From positions 496,001 to 560,000 of the forward strand of contig NZ_BSTJ01000002.1 in NCBI RefSeq assembly GCF_030269445.1: DNA of 64,000 nucleotides, read 5' to 3'. Shown in pieces: positions 1 to 9,089 of this stretch. Position 1 is the first letter of the stretch; every line of letters begins with the position of its first letter. This DNA comes from Actinoallomurus iriomotensis (GTDB lineage Bacteria; Actinomycetota; Actinomycetes; Streptosporangiales; Streptosporangiaceae). The position numbers and the translations under genes are program-made. Below the pieces are notes generated by a model. That model saw only the letters and a list, made by a program, of their open reading frames with translations, was not told where the DNA came from and did not search any database.

Positions 1-1
1 C

Positions 2-937
2 ACCCGCCACGACTTCCGGATCGGCACCGAGCTGCTCGCGGAGTACGACGTGCCGGCCCGGCCGTGGTTCGACCCGGACGGTGGCCGCGACTCGCTGCCG
101 TACTCGATGCTGATGGAGATCGCCCTGCAACCGTGCGGGTTTCTCTCCGGGTGGCTGGGCTCGACGCTGGCCACCCCGGACGAGGACCTCTACTTCCGCA
201 ACCTCGACGGGGACGCCCGCCTGCTCGCCGACCCGGCCCTGGCCGGGCGGACCGTGTGGACCCGGGCCCGGCTGTGCGCCTCGACCGCCCTGGAGGGCGT
301 GATCATCCAGAAGTTCGACTTCGTGCTCGGCTGCGCGGACGTCCCGATCTACCGCGGTAGCACGGCCTTCGGCTACTTCCGCCGAGACGCGCTGGCCAAC
401 CAGATCGGCCTGGACGGAGGCCGGCGGAAACCGGCGTGGTCGACCGGCACTGCGGCCCCGTTCGATCCCGCCGGCTCGCGCCTGCCGATGCCTGACGGGC
501 AGCTCGACCTGCTCGACGAGGTGACCGTGGCACTCGACGGCGGCACCCGGCGGCGCGGCTGCGCCTGGGGCCGGACCAAGGTCGACCCGTCGAGCTGGTT
601 CTTCGACGCGCACTTCTTCCAGGACCCGGTGATGCCCGGCTCGCTCGGGGTCGAGGCCCTTCTGCAGGCCCTCAAGGCCTACACCGCGGCGGCCGGACTG
701 GGTGCGCGGTTCGCCCGGCCGCGGTTCGCCCAGGCGGTCGAACATCGCACCGTCTGGAAGTACCGGGGGCAGATCGTGCGCACCGACCGGGAGATGCTGG
801 TGGAGGTGCACGTCACCGAGGTCCGGGATGAGGACGACCGGGTGGTGGTGATCGGCGACGGCGACCTCTGGAAGGACGGCCTGCGGATCTACCACGTCGC
901 CGGCCTGGCGGTGGCCGTCGTCGAGGCGGGCGCATGA
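2..937 (+). CDS. PUFA-synthase (PfaC-like) C-terminal dehydratase, 5' truncated by window edge
   Basis: The frame is open to the left edge, so only the last 311 residues of a larger protein are visible. They form the FabA-like double hot-dog dehydratase of polyunsaturated-fatty-acid synthases. The first half carries the LMEIALQPCGFLS signature and the second carries AHFFQDPVMPGSLGVEALLQ, whose histidine (codon at 611) matches the FabA catalytic His. In this family the domain dehydrates or isomerises beta-hydroxyacyl-ACP and sets cis double bonds. Ketosynthase, ACP and ketoreductase domains must lie upstream of the window. The stop overlaps the PfaD start by 4 nt (ATGA), so the two are translationally coupled. 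Confidence 0.9.
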   Translation, partial: TRHDFRIGTELLAEYDVPARPWFDPDGGRDSLPYSMLMEIALQPCGFLSGWLGSTLATPDEDLYFRNLDGDARLLADPALAGRTVWTRARLCASTALEGVIIQKFDFVLGCADVPIYRGSTAFGYFRRDALANQIGLDGGRRKPAWSTGTAAPFDPAGSRLPMPDGQLDLLDEVTVALDGGTRRRGCAWGRTKVDPSSWFFDAHFFQDPVMPGSLGVEALLQALKAYTAAAGLGARFARPRFAQAVEHRTVWKYRGQIVRTDREMLVEVHVTEVRDEDDRVVVIGDGDLWKDGLRIYHVAGLAVAVVEAGA

Positions 938-2535
938 CCTCCCCGGGCGCGCTGGTCGCGGGCCGTCCCGGGCCGGCCCGGGACGAGGCCGGCATGCGTC
1001 GCCTGCTGGCCCGGCTGGACGAGCCGGTCCAGGTGGTCCGGGACGCGTCGGGGATCGGCGTACTCGGTGGCGCGGGCGAGCGGTCCGGCACGGAGGTGCT
1101 GGCCGAGGCGCCGGCGGCGCCGCCGGAGACCCTTGGCGATCCCGGCTTCCGCCGCCGCCACGGGGTGGCGCGGTGCTACGCCGCCGGCGCGATGGCAGGC
1201 GGTATCGCCACCGAGGAACTGGTGATCGCGCTCGGCCGCGACCGCGTCCTTGGCTCCTTCGGCGCGGCCGGCCTGCTGCCGGACCGGATCGAGGCGGCCA
1301 TCGCCCGGATCACCGACGCGCTCCCGTGCGGGCCGTACGCCTTCAACCTGATCCACAGCCCGGCCGAGGAGGCCCTGGAACGCCGGACCGTCGAGCTTTA
1401 CCTCGCCCACGGCGTCCGTACCGTTGAGGCGGCCGCGTTCCTCACGCTCACCCCGCACGTGGTGCGGTATCGGGTGGCCGGGCTGTCCGAGGAGCCGTCC
1501 GGAGCGGTCCGTATCGGCAACCGGGTGATCGCCAAGGTGTCCCGCCGCGAGGTGGCCCGGCACTTCCTCAGCCCGCCCCCGCCGGAGCTGGTGGCGGCGC
1601 TGGCCGGTCAGGGGCTGGTCACCGCCCGGCAGGCGGAGCTGGCGGCCCGGGTGCCGATGGCCGACGACGTCACCGTGGAGGCCGACTCCGCGGGGCACAC
1701 CGACAACCGGCCGCTCGTGGTGCTGCTGCCCTCGATCGTGGAGCTGCGCGACGAGCTGCAGGCCAGGTACCGCTTCGCCGAGCCGGTCGGCGTGGGTGCG
1801 GCCGGCGGGATCGGCACCCCGCACGCCACGCTGGCCGCGTTCGTCCTGGGCGCCGGGTACGTGGTCACCGGGTCGGTCAACCAGTCGTGCGTCGAGGCCG
1901 CCGCGTCGGCGCACACCAAGCGGCTGCTGGCCGAGGTGGACCTGGCCGACGTGGCGATGGCGCCGGCCGCCGACATGTTCGAGCTCGGCGTACGGCTGCA
2001 GGTGGTGAAGCGGGGAACGCTGTTCCCGGTACGGGCGCAGCGGCTGTACGCGCTGTACCGGGCGTACGACGGGCTGGAGCAGATCCCCGCCGACGAGCGG
2101 GCCAGGCTGGAGCGGCAGGTCTTCCGGCAGAGTCTCGACGAGGTATGGCGGGGCACTCGGGAGTACTTCGCGGCCCGGGACCCGGCCCAGGTGGTCCGCG
2201 CCGAGCAGGACCCGAAGCGGCGGATGGCGCTGGTGTTCCGCTGGTACCTGGGCCGCTCGTCGCGCTGGTCGAACGTCGGTGAGCCGGGCCGGGAGGGTGA
2301 CTACCAGATCTGGTGCGGCCCGGCGATGGGTGCCTTCAACGACTGGGTGCGCGGCAGCCACCTCGCCGACCCGGCCGACCGCCGGGTGGTGGACGTGGCG
2401 CGGCACCTGATGACCGGGGCGGCCTATCTGCGCCGGGTGGCGCACCTGGACGCGCTGGGCGTGACGCTGCCGGCCGCGCTGCGGCGCTACCGGCCGGAAC
2501 CCGGGGCACCGGCGCCCCGGGCGGTGCCGTGCTGA
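934..2535 (+). CDS. pfaD: PfaD-family trans-acting enoyl reductase
   Basis: 533 residues, the usual length for PfaD, the FMN-dependent enoyl reductase of the 2-nitropropane-dioxygenase superfamily that serves PUFA synthases in trans. Recognisable stretches are GPYAFNLIHSPAEEALERR, the TLTPHVVRYR block, the DSAGHTDNRP block with a TIM-barrel loop, and GAGYVVTGSVNQSCVEAA, which lines the flavin phosphate site. It would reduce selected trans-enoyl-ACP intermediates so that only some double bonds survive. It overlaps the dehydratase gene upstream and the thioesterase gene downstream. Its presence is the strongest single marker that this is PUFA-type rather than ordinary modular polyketide machinery. 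Confidence 0.93.
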   Translation: MTSPGALVAGRPGPARDEAGMRRLLARLDEPVQVVRDASGIGVLGGAGERSGTEVLAEAPAAPPETLGDPGFRRRHGVARCYAAGAMAGGIATEELVIALGRDRVLGSFGAAGLLPDRIEAAIARITDALPCGPYAFNLIHSPAEEALERRTVELYLAHGVRTVEAAAFLTLTPHVVRYRVAGLSEEPSGAVRIGNRVIAKVSRREVARHFLSPPPPELVAALAGQGLVTARQAELAARVPMADDVTVEADSAGHTDNRPLVVLLPSIVELRDELQARYRFAEPVGVGAAGGIGTPHATLAAFVLGAGYVVTGSVNQSCVEAAASAHTKRLLAEVDLADVAMAPAADMFELGVRLQVVKRGTLFPVRAQRLYALYRAYDGLEQIPADERARLERQVFRQSLDEVWRGTREYFAARDPAQVVRAEQDPKRRMALVFRWYLGRSSRWSNVGEPGREGDYQIWCGPAMGAFNDWVRGSHLADPADRRVVDVARHLMTGAAYLRRVAHLDALGVTLPAALRRYRPEPGAPAPRAVPC

Positions 2536-3377
2536 CCCGGGGCCGGGCGCCCCGGCCCGAACGGCCGGGTGCCGGGCGCGATCCGTACGCTTCCCGCTCC
2601 GCCACGGCACACCGGCCGGGGCGTCGCCGGGGCAGGGTCTCGACGCTGGTGGCCCTGCGGCGCACCGGGAGCAGCCCGCCGCTGTTCGTGGTGTGCGCCG
2701 GACACGGCGACGTGCTCGCGGTCGCGCAGCTGGCCCGGCTGCTGGACGACGAGCAGCCGTGTTATGCCCTGCAGGCGCCGCTCGACCTGGACCTGCCCCG
2801 CGCCGAGCTGTTCGACGCCCTGCTGAACCGCTACCTGGCCGACATCGCGTCGGTCTCCCCGGCCGGACCACTGGTGCTCGCGGGTAACTCCTGCGGCGGC
2901 TACCTGGCCCTCGAGCTGGCGCGCCGGATGCGCCACGACGGCCCTCCCCCGCTGGTCGCGCTGCTGGACACACCCTGCCGGATCACCGGCGCCGGCTACG
3001 CGGCCGACCGGTTCGGCCGGTGGCTGGCCCGGCGCGCGAGCTTCGCCGACCGGGACGGTGCGCCCCGCTGGATACGGACCGCGTACGCGATGTGGACCGA
3101 CCGGGGCCACGAGGTTCACGTGCGGGCCACGGCCGGGTACCGCCCGGCGCCCTACCCCGGCCCGGTGGTGCTGTTCCGGGCCCAGGTGTGGCGGCTGCGC
3201 GGACTGACGCCGAGCGGGGTGTACGTGTCCGCGCGCCGGTGGGCCTCGGTGACCAGGGCGGGGTTCGACGTGGTCGACGTGCCCGGGCACCACTGGAGTT
3301 TCCTGCGCGAGCCGAGGGTGCGAGTCCTCGCCGACCGACTGGGGGCCGTGCTGGCCGGGACGGAGGTACCACGGTGA
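2529..3377 (+). CDS. Thioesterase (alpha/beta hydrolase, PKS release type)
   Basis: Alpha/beta-hydrolase thioesterase of the type fused to or found beside NRPS and PKS systems. The nucleophile elbow is GNSCGG with Ser121. The C-terminal PGHHW motif supplies the catalytic histidine. The N-terminal LRRTGSSPPLFVV block is typical of thioesterase domains. GTG at 2529 overlaps the PfaD stop by 7 nt. A later GTG at 2649 would start just before the conserved core and removes a low-complexity Arg/Pro leader, so the true start is uncertain. It probably hydrolyses or transfers the finished acyl chain from the carrier protein. Ordinary PUFA synthase operons lack a separate thioesterase of this kind, which suggests a free-acid or esterified product. 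Confidence 0.85.
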   Translation: MLTRGRAPRPERPGAGRDPYASRSATAHRPGRRRGRVSTLVALRRTGSSPPLFVVCAGHGDVLAVAQLARLLDDEQPCYALQAPLDLDLPRAELFDALLNRYLADIASVSPAGPLVLAGNSCGGYLALELARRMRHDGPPPLVALLDTPCRITGAGYAADRFGRWLARRASFADRDGAPRWIRTAYAMWTDRGHEVHVRATAGYRPAPYPGPVVLFRAQVWRLRGLTPSGVYVSARRWASVTRAGFDVVDVPGHHWSFLREPRVRVLADRLGAVLAGTEVPR

Positions 3378-6300
3378 CCGCGGATGTCACACCGGACTGG
3401 AGCGATGTCTCCGATCCCGGGCTGCGGCAGGTGCTGGGCGAGCTGGTGTCGGCCGCCTACCGGGTGGCGCGCACTCGCTCGAGCCGCGCGGCGCACGGTG
3501 TCGGGGTCGCCGCCGGCGGCCGGCTGCGGGTGCTCGACGACCCCGCGCTGCCGGCGCACCGGGTGCTCGACCCGGGCGCGGAGTACCGGGTGCTGCTCCG
3601 GCATTCCAACGCCCGCGGCTTCGCCGACGACGCGGTGCTGGACGGCCGGGGCGCCGCGCTGCGGCTGCTGGGGCCCACCGGCGACACGTCGCCGCTGGTG
3701 GATCTGGTGCTGGTCACCGGGGAGCGGTTCGTGTCCCCGCACGCCGCCGCGTTCGCCGAGTGGACCCGGGCGACGGCAGCCGGACGGTCCGCCCTGATGA
3801 CGGACGACCCGGGCATCGCGCAGGCCCTCACCGAGCTGATCCGGGACCCGGACTCCTACCTGGACGTGTACTACTACTCGCAGGTCGCCTACCGGTTCAT
3901 CGGCCGTGACGGGATCCCCAGGCTGGTCCGGTACCGGCTGCGGAGCGCCGACGGCGGTCCGGACGGCGGCCGCGTCGACCCGGCGCACCTGCGGCTGCCG
4001 CAGGTGCGCCGGGACGGTGACCCGCGTGCCGGCGACCACCTGCGCGACGAGTTCCGCCGGCGGGTGCGGCGCGGCGACGCCCGGTACCTGCTGGAGCTGC
4101 AGCTGCGACCCGACGAGGGCGACCGGGAGGCACTGGATCCGACCCGGCCCTGGCCGCCCGAGCGGTTCGCCTGGGTGGCAGCCGCCGAGGTGGAGCTCGA
4201 CCACCTGACCGACCCCGCCGCGGCCGAGATGCTGACCTTCAATCCAGGCCACGCCCCGCCGGAGCTGGCTCTGATCCCGGCCACCTCGGCCACCGACCCG
4301 GCGTCGGTCAACCATGTCCGGGCGGTCGCCTACCGGGCCTCCGCACACGCCCGGCTGGGCCTGCCCATCGACGCGACGCTGAGTGCGCTGGTCGCCGGGC
4401 GGCGGCCGGTGGACGACCTGCCGCCCCCGCTCGCCGGGCTGCGAGAGGCCCTGGTCGGTGCCACCCTCGACATGCACCGGCTTCGCTGGCAGGACTCCGC
4501 CGACCCGGTGGCGGACATCCTGGCCGTGCTGGCCGGCGGACCGCTCGCCCGGCACGAGCCGGCGCTGGCCCGCGTGGCCACGGGGCTGCGGGCCGCGGCC
4601 GACGCCGGCCGCCCGGACGCCGGCGCGGTCCCCGACGGCTTCCGGGCCATGCTGGACCGGCTGACCGCCGGCTTCCACCGCGCCGAAGCGGGGAGCATGG
4701 CCGCGCTGGCGGACGTGCTCACCGCCTACCGCCCGGTGTGCATGGAGACGATCTTCTGGAACGGGGTACTGACCTGCCGGTACTACCGCGACCACGGCGA
4801 GTACCTGGCCTACGCCGAGCGGGTCACCCGGGTGCTGCCGGCGCTGTCCCGGCTGGCCCTGGCGGTGCCGGTGGGCGACGACCAGGTGCTCGCCGTCGCC
4901 CGGTTCGCCAGCGTCGACCCGGGCACCGCGAGCGCCGTGCTGTCCGAGTACACCTGCACGGCGGTGCGGGACGGCGACCGGTGGGCGTTGCGTGCGGTGC
5001 TGGAGACCGAGTACCTGGAGCGGCCGGTCACCGCCGAGCAGGACGCCGACACGGTGGTCGAGGACTACTTCGCCCGGCCGGTCGACCAGGCCGAGCGGCA
5101 CGCCAAGCTGGCTCTCGCCGTGGCCGCCGGGCTGCTGGTCGAGGAGTGGGAGCACGCGCTGGCCCGCTTCGACGACGGCCCACGCCGGGTGTGCGTGATC
5201 GGCGCCGGGCCTGCCGGGCTGGTCGCGGCACACGAGTTGCACCGGCGCGGCCACCGGGTGACCGTCCTGGAGCAGGCGGACGCGGTGGCCGGCAAATGCG
5301 CCTCGGTCGCGGTGGACGGCCGCTGGTACGACCTCGGCGGGCATCTGTGCATCGGTGAGCACACGTACGTGCGGCAGCTGGCCGCCGAGGTCGGCGCCGG
5401 GACCGAGCCGGCCACACCGGCGCACGTCGTCGACGCCGGGACCGGCTCGATCGTACGGAGGCGGGGGCTGCTGCTGGACACCGCCGCCATCCGGACGTAC
5501 CAGCGGCTGCGGGACGCCGAGTTCCCGGGGATCGGCGGCTCAGGGCTGGTGGACGCCGGTCGGAGCCTGGACCTGCCGGCGGCGCGGTGGGCCACGGACC
5601 GGAACTTCGCGGCGTTGACCGCGCTGGTTCCCGGCTACACCGGCTCCGGTTATGGCTTCCTCGGCTCGGCTACGCTGCCCGCCCTGTACCCGCTGCGGTT
5701 CGCGGAGTTCGCCGGGGTGTTCTCCTTCCTGGGCGCGGACGCCGAGTCGGCCGCCCGGCACACCCGGTGGACGGTCGCCGGCGGGTTCATGGACCTCTGG
5801 CGGCGGGTGGCCGCCCGGCTGCCGGACGTACGCGTCGGTCAGCGGGTGGAGTCGGTGACCCGCGCCGACGGCCGGGTGCGGGTGCGCACCCGGGACGGTG
5901 AGGAGGAGTTCGACGACCTGGTGCTGGCGATGCCGCTGGACCGGACCGGAGAGTTCCTCGACCTCGGCGACGAGGAGCGCGAGCTGTTCGCCCGCATCCG
6001 GTACCTGGACTACTGGACGGTGGTGGCCGAGGCGACGGGGCTGCCGCGTGAGGGCTTCTACCTGGTGGACCGGCACGTCGACGACCCGGCCACCGTCGGC
6101 CACTGCGTGTCGTTCCACCACCGCTACCCGGACACCGACGTGTACACCTTCTACGGCTACGGCCGCCCCGGGCAGACGGCCGGCGAGCTGCAGCGGACGC
6201 TCGCCGAGGACGTGCGGCGGATGGGCGGGCGGCTCGAAGCGGTGCACACCTCGCGCCGCTGGGACTATTTCCCGCACGTCGAGGCCTCCGACGCCGCCGC

Positions 6301-6793
6301 CGGGTTCTTCTCCCGGTTGGAAGGGCTGCAGGGCGCGCGGAACACCTGGTATGCCGGGTCGCTGCTCGCGTTCGAGCTGGTGGAGCCGACGGCGGTACAC
6401 GCTCGGGAGCTGGTGCGCCGGCACTTCCCGGCTCTCGCCGGAACGCCCGGGGCCGAGCCGGCGTCCGCGCCGCCGCCGGCCGCGCCGACGCACGCCGGTC
6501 CGCTCCTCGCCGGGGTGCCGGACCATGCCGAGATCCGGGACTGGATGCGCGCTCAGGTGGCCCGGCGGCTGGGCCTGGCGGTGGCGGAGGTCGACGCGGA
6601 CGCGCCGCTGGACGCCTACCCGCTGGAGTCGCTCGCGATCGTGCAGCTGATCGCCGAGATGTCCGCCTGGCTGGACTGGGAGATCGCTCCGGCGGTCCTC
6701 GTCGAGTACCCGACGATCGACGAGGTGGCTCGGGCCATCGCGGACGACCTGGCCGCCGAGAGCGCTCTCGCCGCCGGCCCCTCGCGGGCCTGA
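3374..6793 (+). CDS. Three-part fusion: catalase-like haem domain, PAI-like FAD isomerase, acyl carrier protein
   Basis: 1139 residues, GTG start overlapping the thioesterase stop (GTGA). Residues 1 to about 335 have a minimal catalase fold: a distal histidine in RAAHGVG (His41), RHSNARGF, and a C-terminal AYRASAHARLG block whose Tyr320 fits the proximal haem tyrosine. Residues about 336-600 match nothing I recognise. Residues about 605-1010 are a flavoprotein opening with VIGAGPAGLVAAHEL and closing with WDYFPHVEASDAAAGFF and ARNTWYAG. This pattern closely recalls the FAD-dependent linoleate isomerase of Cutibacterium acnes (PAI). Residues about 1050-1139 are an ACP with phosphopantetheine Ser1086 in YPLESLAIVQ. 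Catalase-like enzymes acting on fatty-acid hydroperoxides (allene oxide synthase type) and PAI-type isomerases both act on polyunsaturated chains. I infer carrier-bound oxidation and double-bond shifting of the PUFA-synthase product. Confidence 0.8.
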   Translation: MTADVTPDWSDVSDPGLRQVLGELVSAAYRVARTRSSRAAHGVGVAAGGRLRVLDDPALPAHRVLDPGAEYRVLLRHSNARGFADDAVLDGRGAALRLLGPTGDTSPLVDLVLVTGERFVSPHAAAFAEWTRATAAGRSALMTDDPGIAQALTELIRDPDSYLDVYYYSQVAYRFIGRDGIPRLVRYRLRSADGGPDGGRVDPAHLRLPQVRRDGDPRAGDHLRDEFRRRVRRGDARYLLELQLRPDEGDREALDPTRPWPPERFAWVAAAEVELDHLTDPAAAEMLTFNPGHAPPELALIPATSATDPASVNHVRAVAYRASAHARLGLPIDATLSALVAGRRPVDDLPPPLAGLREALVGATLDMHRLRWQDSADPVADILAVLAGGPLARHEPALARVATGLRAAADAGRPDAGAVPDGFRAMLDRLTAGFHRAEAGSMAALADVLTAYRPVCMETIFWNGVLTCRYYRDHGEYLAYAERVTRVLPALSRLALAVPVGDDQVLAVARFASVDPGTASAVLSEYTCTAVRDGDRWALRAVLETEYLERPVTAEQDADTVVEDYFARPVDQAERHAKLALAVAAGLLVEEWEHALARFDDGPRRVCVIGAGPAGLVAAHELHRRGHRVTVLEQADAVAGKCASVAVDGRWYDLGGHLCIGEHTYVRQLAAEVGAGTEPATPAHVVDAGTGSIVRRRGLLLDTAAIRTYQRLRDAEFPGIGGSGLVDAGRSLDLPAARWATDRNFAALTALVPGYTGSGYGFLGSATLPALYPLRFAEFAGVFSFLGADAESAARHTRWTVAGGFMDLWRRVAARLPDVRVGQRVESVTRADGRVRVRTRDGEEEFDDLVLAMPLDRTGEFLDLGDEERELFARIRYLDYWTVVAEATGLPREGFYLVDRHVDDPATVGHCVSFHHRYPDTDVYTFYGYGRPGQTAGELQRTLAEDVRRMGGRLEAVHTSRRWDYFPHVEASDAAAGFFSRLEGLQGARNTWYAGSLLAFELVEPTAVHARELVRRHFPALAGTPGAEPASAPPPAAPTHAGPLLAGVPDHAEIRDWMRAQVARRLGLAVAEVDADAPLDAYPLESLAIVQLIAEMSAWLDWEIAPAVLVEYPTIDEVARAIADDLAAESALAAGPSRA

Positions 6794-6794
6794 C

Positions 6795-9089
6795 ATGGCG
6801 ACGATACCGCTGGCCGTGATCGGCCTCGCCGCCCGCTTCGGCGGGTTCGGCGACCTCGACGCCGTGGAGGCCGCGCTGTACGACGGCCGCCGTCGTCCGG
6901 CCGAACCCTCCGAGAACACCGCCGCGGCCGCCGAAACGGCCGAACCGGAGACGGCCACCGCGCTCGCCCGGGCGGCGCTGACCGACTGCCGGGCGCCGGC
7001 CGGCGGCCCGATCGCGGTACTGGCCGGCGCGGCCGACGCCGGCGCCGCCGATGGCATCGCCGCCCTGGTCTCCGCCCGTCTCCGGCTCACCGGCCCGACG
7101 CGGGGACGGGCGCTGTCGGTGCTGCGCACCGGGTGGCCGGACGACGCCGCCGAACCGCTGCGCTCCGGGACGGCCGCCCAGGTGCTGCTCGTCGCCACCG
7201 ACAGGCGCGGCGGCGGGGTGGCGTTCGTGCTGGCGCCGGCCACCGCCGGAGCCACCGGCTACGCCGTGCTGGAGGAAGTGGTGACGGCACCGTTCCCGGC
7301 GACCCGGCCCCCGCTCGGATCGAGCCACGTCGAGCTGGACTGCCCGCCGTCGGCGTTGGACCGGGCAGCCGCAGTGCTGGACGCGCTGATCCCGGCCCCG
7401 GCCCGGCCGGCCCTCGGCGCGGTCCCGGGGCGCGCGGTGGAGCAGGCGCTGGGCTGGGCCGAGGCGGTGGTGCGCGCCGTCCTCGCGCTGCGCGGCAACT
7501 TCATTCCGGGCACCCGGGCGGACGACCCGGTGCGGGCAACGGCCCGCCAGTCCGGCATCGAGCGGCGATTCCCGGTGGCGCCACGACCGTGGCTGCGCGG
7601 GGGCCGAGAGCCGCGCCGGTCGGCGGTGCTGGCCGTTGAGCCCGCGCGGCTACTGGTGTTCACCGACACGGCCGTCCCGCAGCCGCGCCGTACCGCCCTG
7701 GTGCCGACCACGCCGGTGACCCTGGTGGCGGTGCGCGCCGCCGACCCGTCCGACCTGGCGGCCCGGCTGGACGCGCTGGACGACGACCCGGGGGCCGCCC
7801 TGAGCCGGGCCCGGACCGGGCACGTCGAGGGACCCCCGGCCGGGGCGCTGCACCTGGGGGTGGTCGCCGCGGACGCCGCTCAGCTGCGCGCCGAGGTCGA
7901 GGCCTGCCGGCGGGCGCTCGGCGAGGGGCGGCTGGAGCTGTCCACCCCGAGGGGCAGTGCGCTGACCGGCCGCCCGCTCGGCGGCGCGGGATCGGTGGCG
8001 TTCATGTACCCGGGTGCGTTCTCCGCTTATCCGGGTGCCGCGCGGAACGCCTTCCGGCTGTTCGAGCCGACCCTGCACGGCATGGCGGCCATGACCTCCG
8101 ACCCCGCCGGGATATTCGCGGTGGACCGGCTGTACCCGTGCTTCTCGGGGCGTCCGACGGCCCGGGAGATCGCGGCCACCGAGCGGGCGCTGGCCGCCGA
8201 ACCCTCCGCTCTCATGGCGGCGAGCATGTCCTACGCGGTGTTGTTCACGCGCGCGCTGCGCGAGGTGTTCGGAGTGCGGCCGGCGGTGGCGTTCGGCTAC
8301 AGCCTCGGCGAGTCCAGCATGCTGCGCGCCCTCGGTGTCTGGGCCGCCCCGGACGCCGACGCGCGGATGGCCGAGCTCCGCGATTCCCCGCTGTTCCGCA
8401 CCCGGCTCAGCGGGCCACTGGACGCGGTGCGGGAGTACTGGGCCCGGCTGCCGGAACCACCCGCGCGGCCTGGGTGGGAGGTGCTGGTGCTGCTCGCCGC
8501 TCCGGACGAGGTTCGGGCCGCGATCACCGCACCGGACCGTACCTGGATCTCCATCATCAACGGGCCGCGCGAGGTGGTGGTGTGCGGCGACCCCGGCGGT
8601 TGCGCGAAGCTGGTCGCGCGGCTGGGCTGCGAGCACGTCCGGCTGCCCTACCAGCAGGTGCTGCACGCGCCGCCGGCGGAATCCGAGCTCGCCGCGTTCG
8701 TCACCCTCAACCGCAACGTCACCACGGCGGTGGACCGGCCGGTGTTCCTGTCCGCCGCGGTCGCCGGTCCCCTGGAGCTCGAGGCCGAGTCGGTGGCGCA
8801 CCGGCTGGCCGAGATGTCGGTCCGCCATCTGGACTTCCGGGCCCTGGTGGAGCGCGCCCACGCGGCGGGGGCGCGGGTGTTCGTCGAGGTCGGCCCGGCG
8901 GGGATGCTCACCCGGCTGGTCGAGGCGACCCTCGCCGGCCAGGACCACGTGGCGATCCCGCTCGACCGCAAAGGGGTGGACGCGCAGTCCTCGCTGGTGC
9001 GGGCGCTGAGCCGGCTGCACGCCCACCACGTACCGCTCGACCTCTCCGGCTGGGGGTCGGGCCACGCGACCGACACGAGGGGCGGGTGA
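6795..9089 (+). CDS. pfaB: PfaB-like protein: vestigial ketosynthase plus acyltransferase
   Basis: 764 residues. The N-terminal ~330 residues begin like a ketosynthase (PLAVIGLAARFGG) but are short and lack a recognisable Cys-His-His triad. The following block, VAFMYPGAFSAYPG, is characteristic of PfaB proteins. The acyltransferase has its nucleophile in GYSLGESSM (Ser503) and its histidine in QVLHAPPAE (His624). PfaB acyltransferases work in trans with PUFA synthases and influence product chain length. The start is 1 nt after the preceding stop, and the stop overlaps the next gene. In sequence order it belongs to the same transcription unit as the fusion protein. Confidence 0.88.
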   Translation: MATIPLAVIGLAARFGGFGDLDAVEAALYDGRRRPAEPSENTAAAAETAEPETATALARAALTDCRAPAGGPIAVLAGAADAGAADGIAALVSARLRLTGPTRGRALSVLRTGWPDDAAEPLRSGTAAQVLLVATDRRGGGVAFVLAPATAGATGYAVLEEVVTAPFPATRPPLGSSHVELDCPPSALDRAAAVLDALIPAPARPALGAVPGRAVEQALGWAEAVVRAVLALRGNFIPGTRADDPVRATARQSGIERRFPVAPRPWLRGGREPRRSAVLAVEPARLLVFTDTAVPQPRRTALVPTTPVTLVAVRAADPSDLAARLDALDDDPGAALSRARTGHVEGPPAGALHLGVVAADAAQLRAEVEACRRALGEGRLELSTPRGSALTGRPLGGAGSVAFMYPGAFSAYPGAARNAFRLFEPTLHGMAAMTSDPAGIFAVDRLYPCFSGRPTAREIAATERALAAEPSALMAASMSYAVLFTRALREVFGVRPAVAFGYSLGESSMLRALGVWAAPDADARMAELRDSPLFRTRLSGPLDAVREYWARLPEPPARPGWEVLVLLAAPDEVRAAITAPDRTWISIINGPREVVVCGDPGGCAKLVARLGCEHVRLPYQQVLHAPPAESELAAFVTLNRNVTTAVDRPVFLSAAVAGPLELEAESVAHRLAEMSVRHLDFRALVERAHAAGARVFVEVGPAGMLTRLVEATLAGQDHVAIPLDRKGVDAQSSLVRALSRLHAHHVPLDLSGWGSGHATDTRGG

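Noticed and set aside
2313-2528. Possible upstream start for the thioesterase gene
   Set aside because: It would overlap PfaD by more than 200 nt with a low-complexity leader. GTG at 2529 or 2649 is more sensible.
889-2973. Long open frame on the - strand opposite PfaD
   Set aside because: Arg/Pro/Gly-rich translation with no domain, caused by high GC at third positions of the + strand gene. The + strand protein is clearly PfaD.
6795-7800. A working ketosynthase at the start of the PfaB-like protein
   Set aside because: The active-site cysteine block and both histidine blocks are not found, so only a vestigial domain is called.
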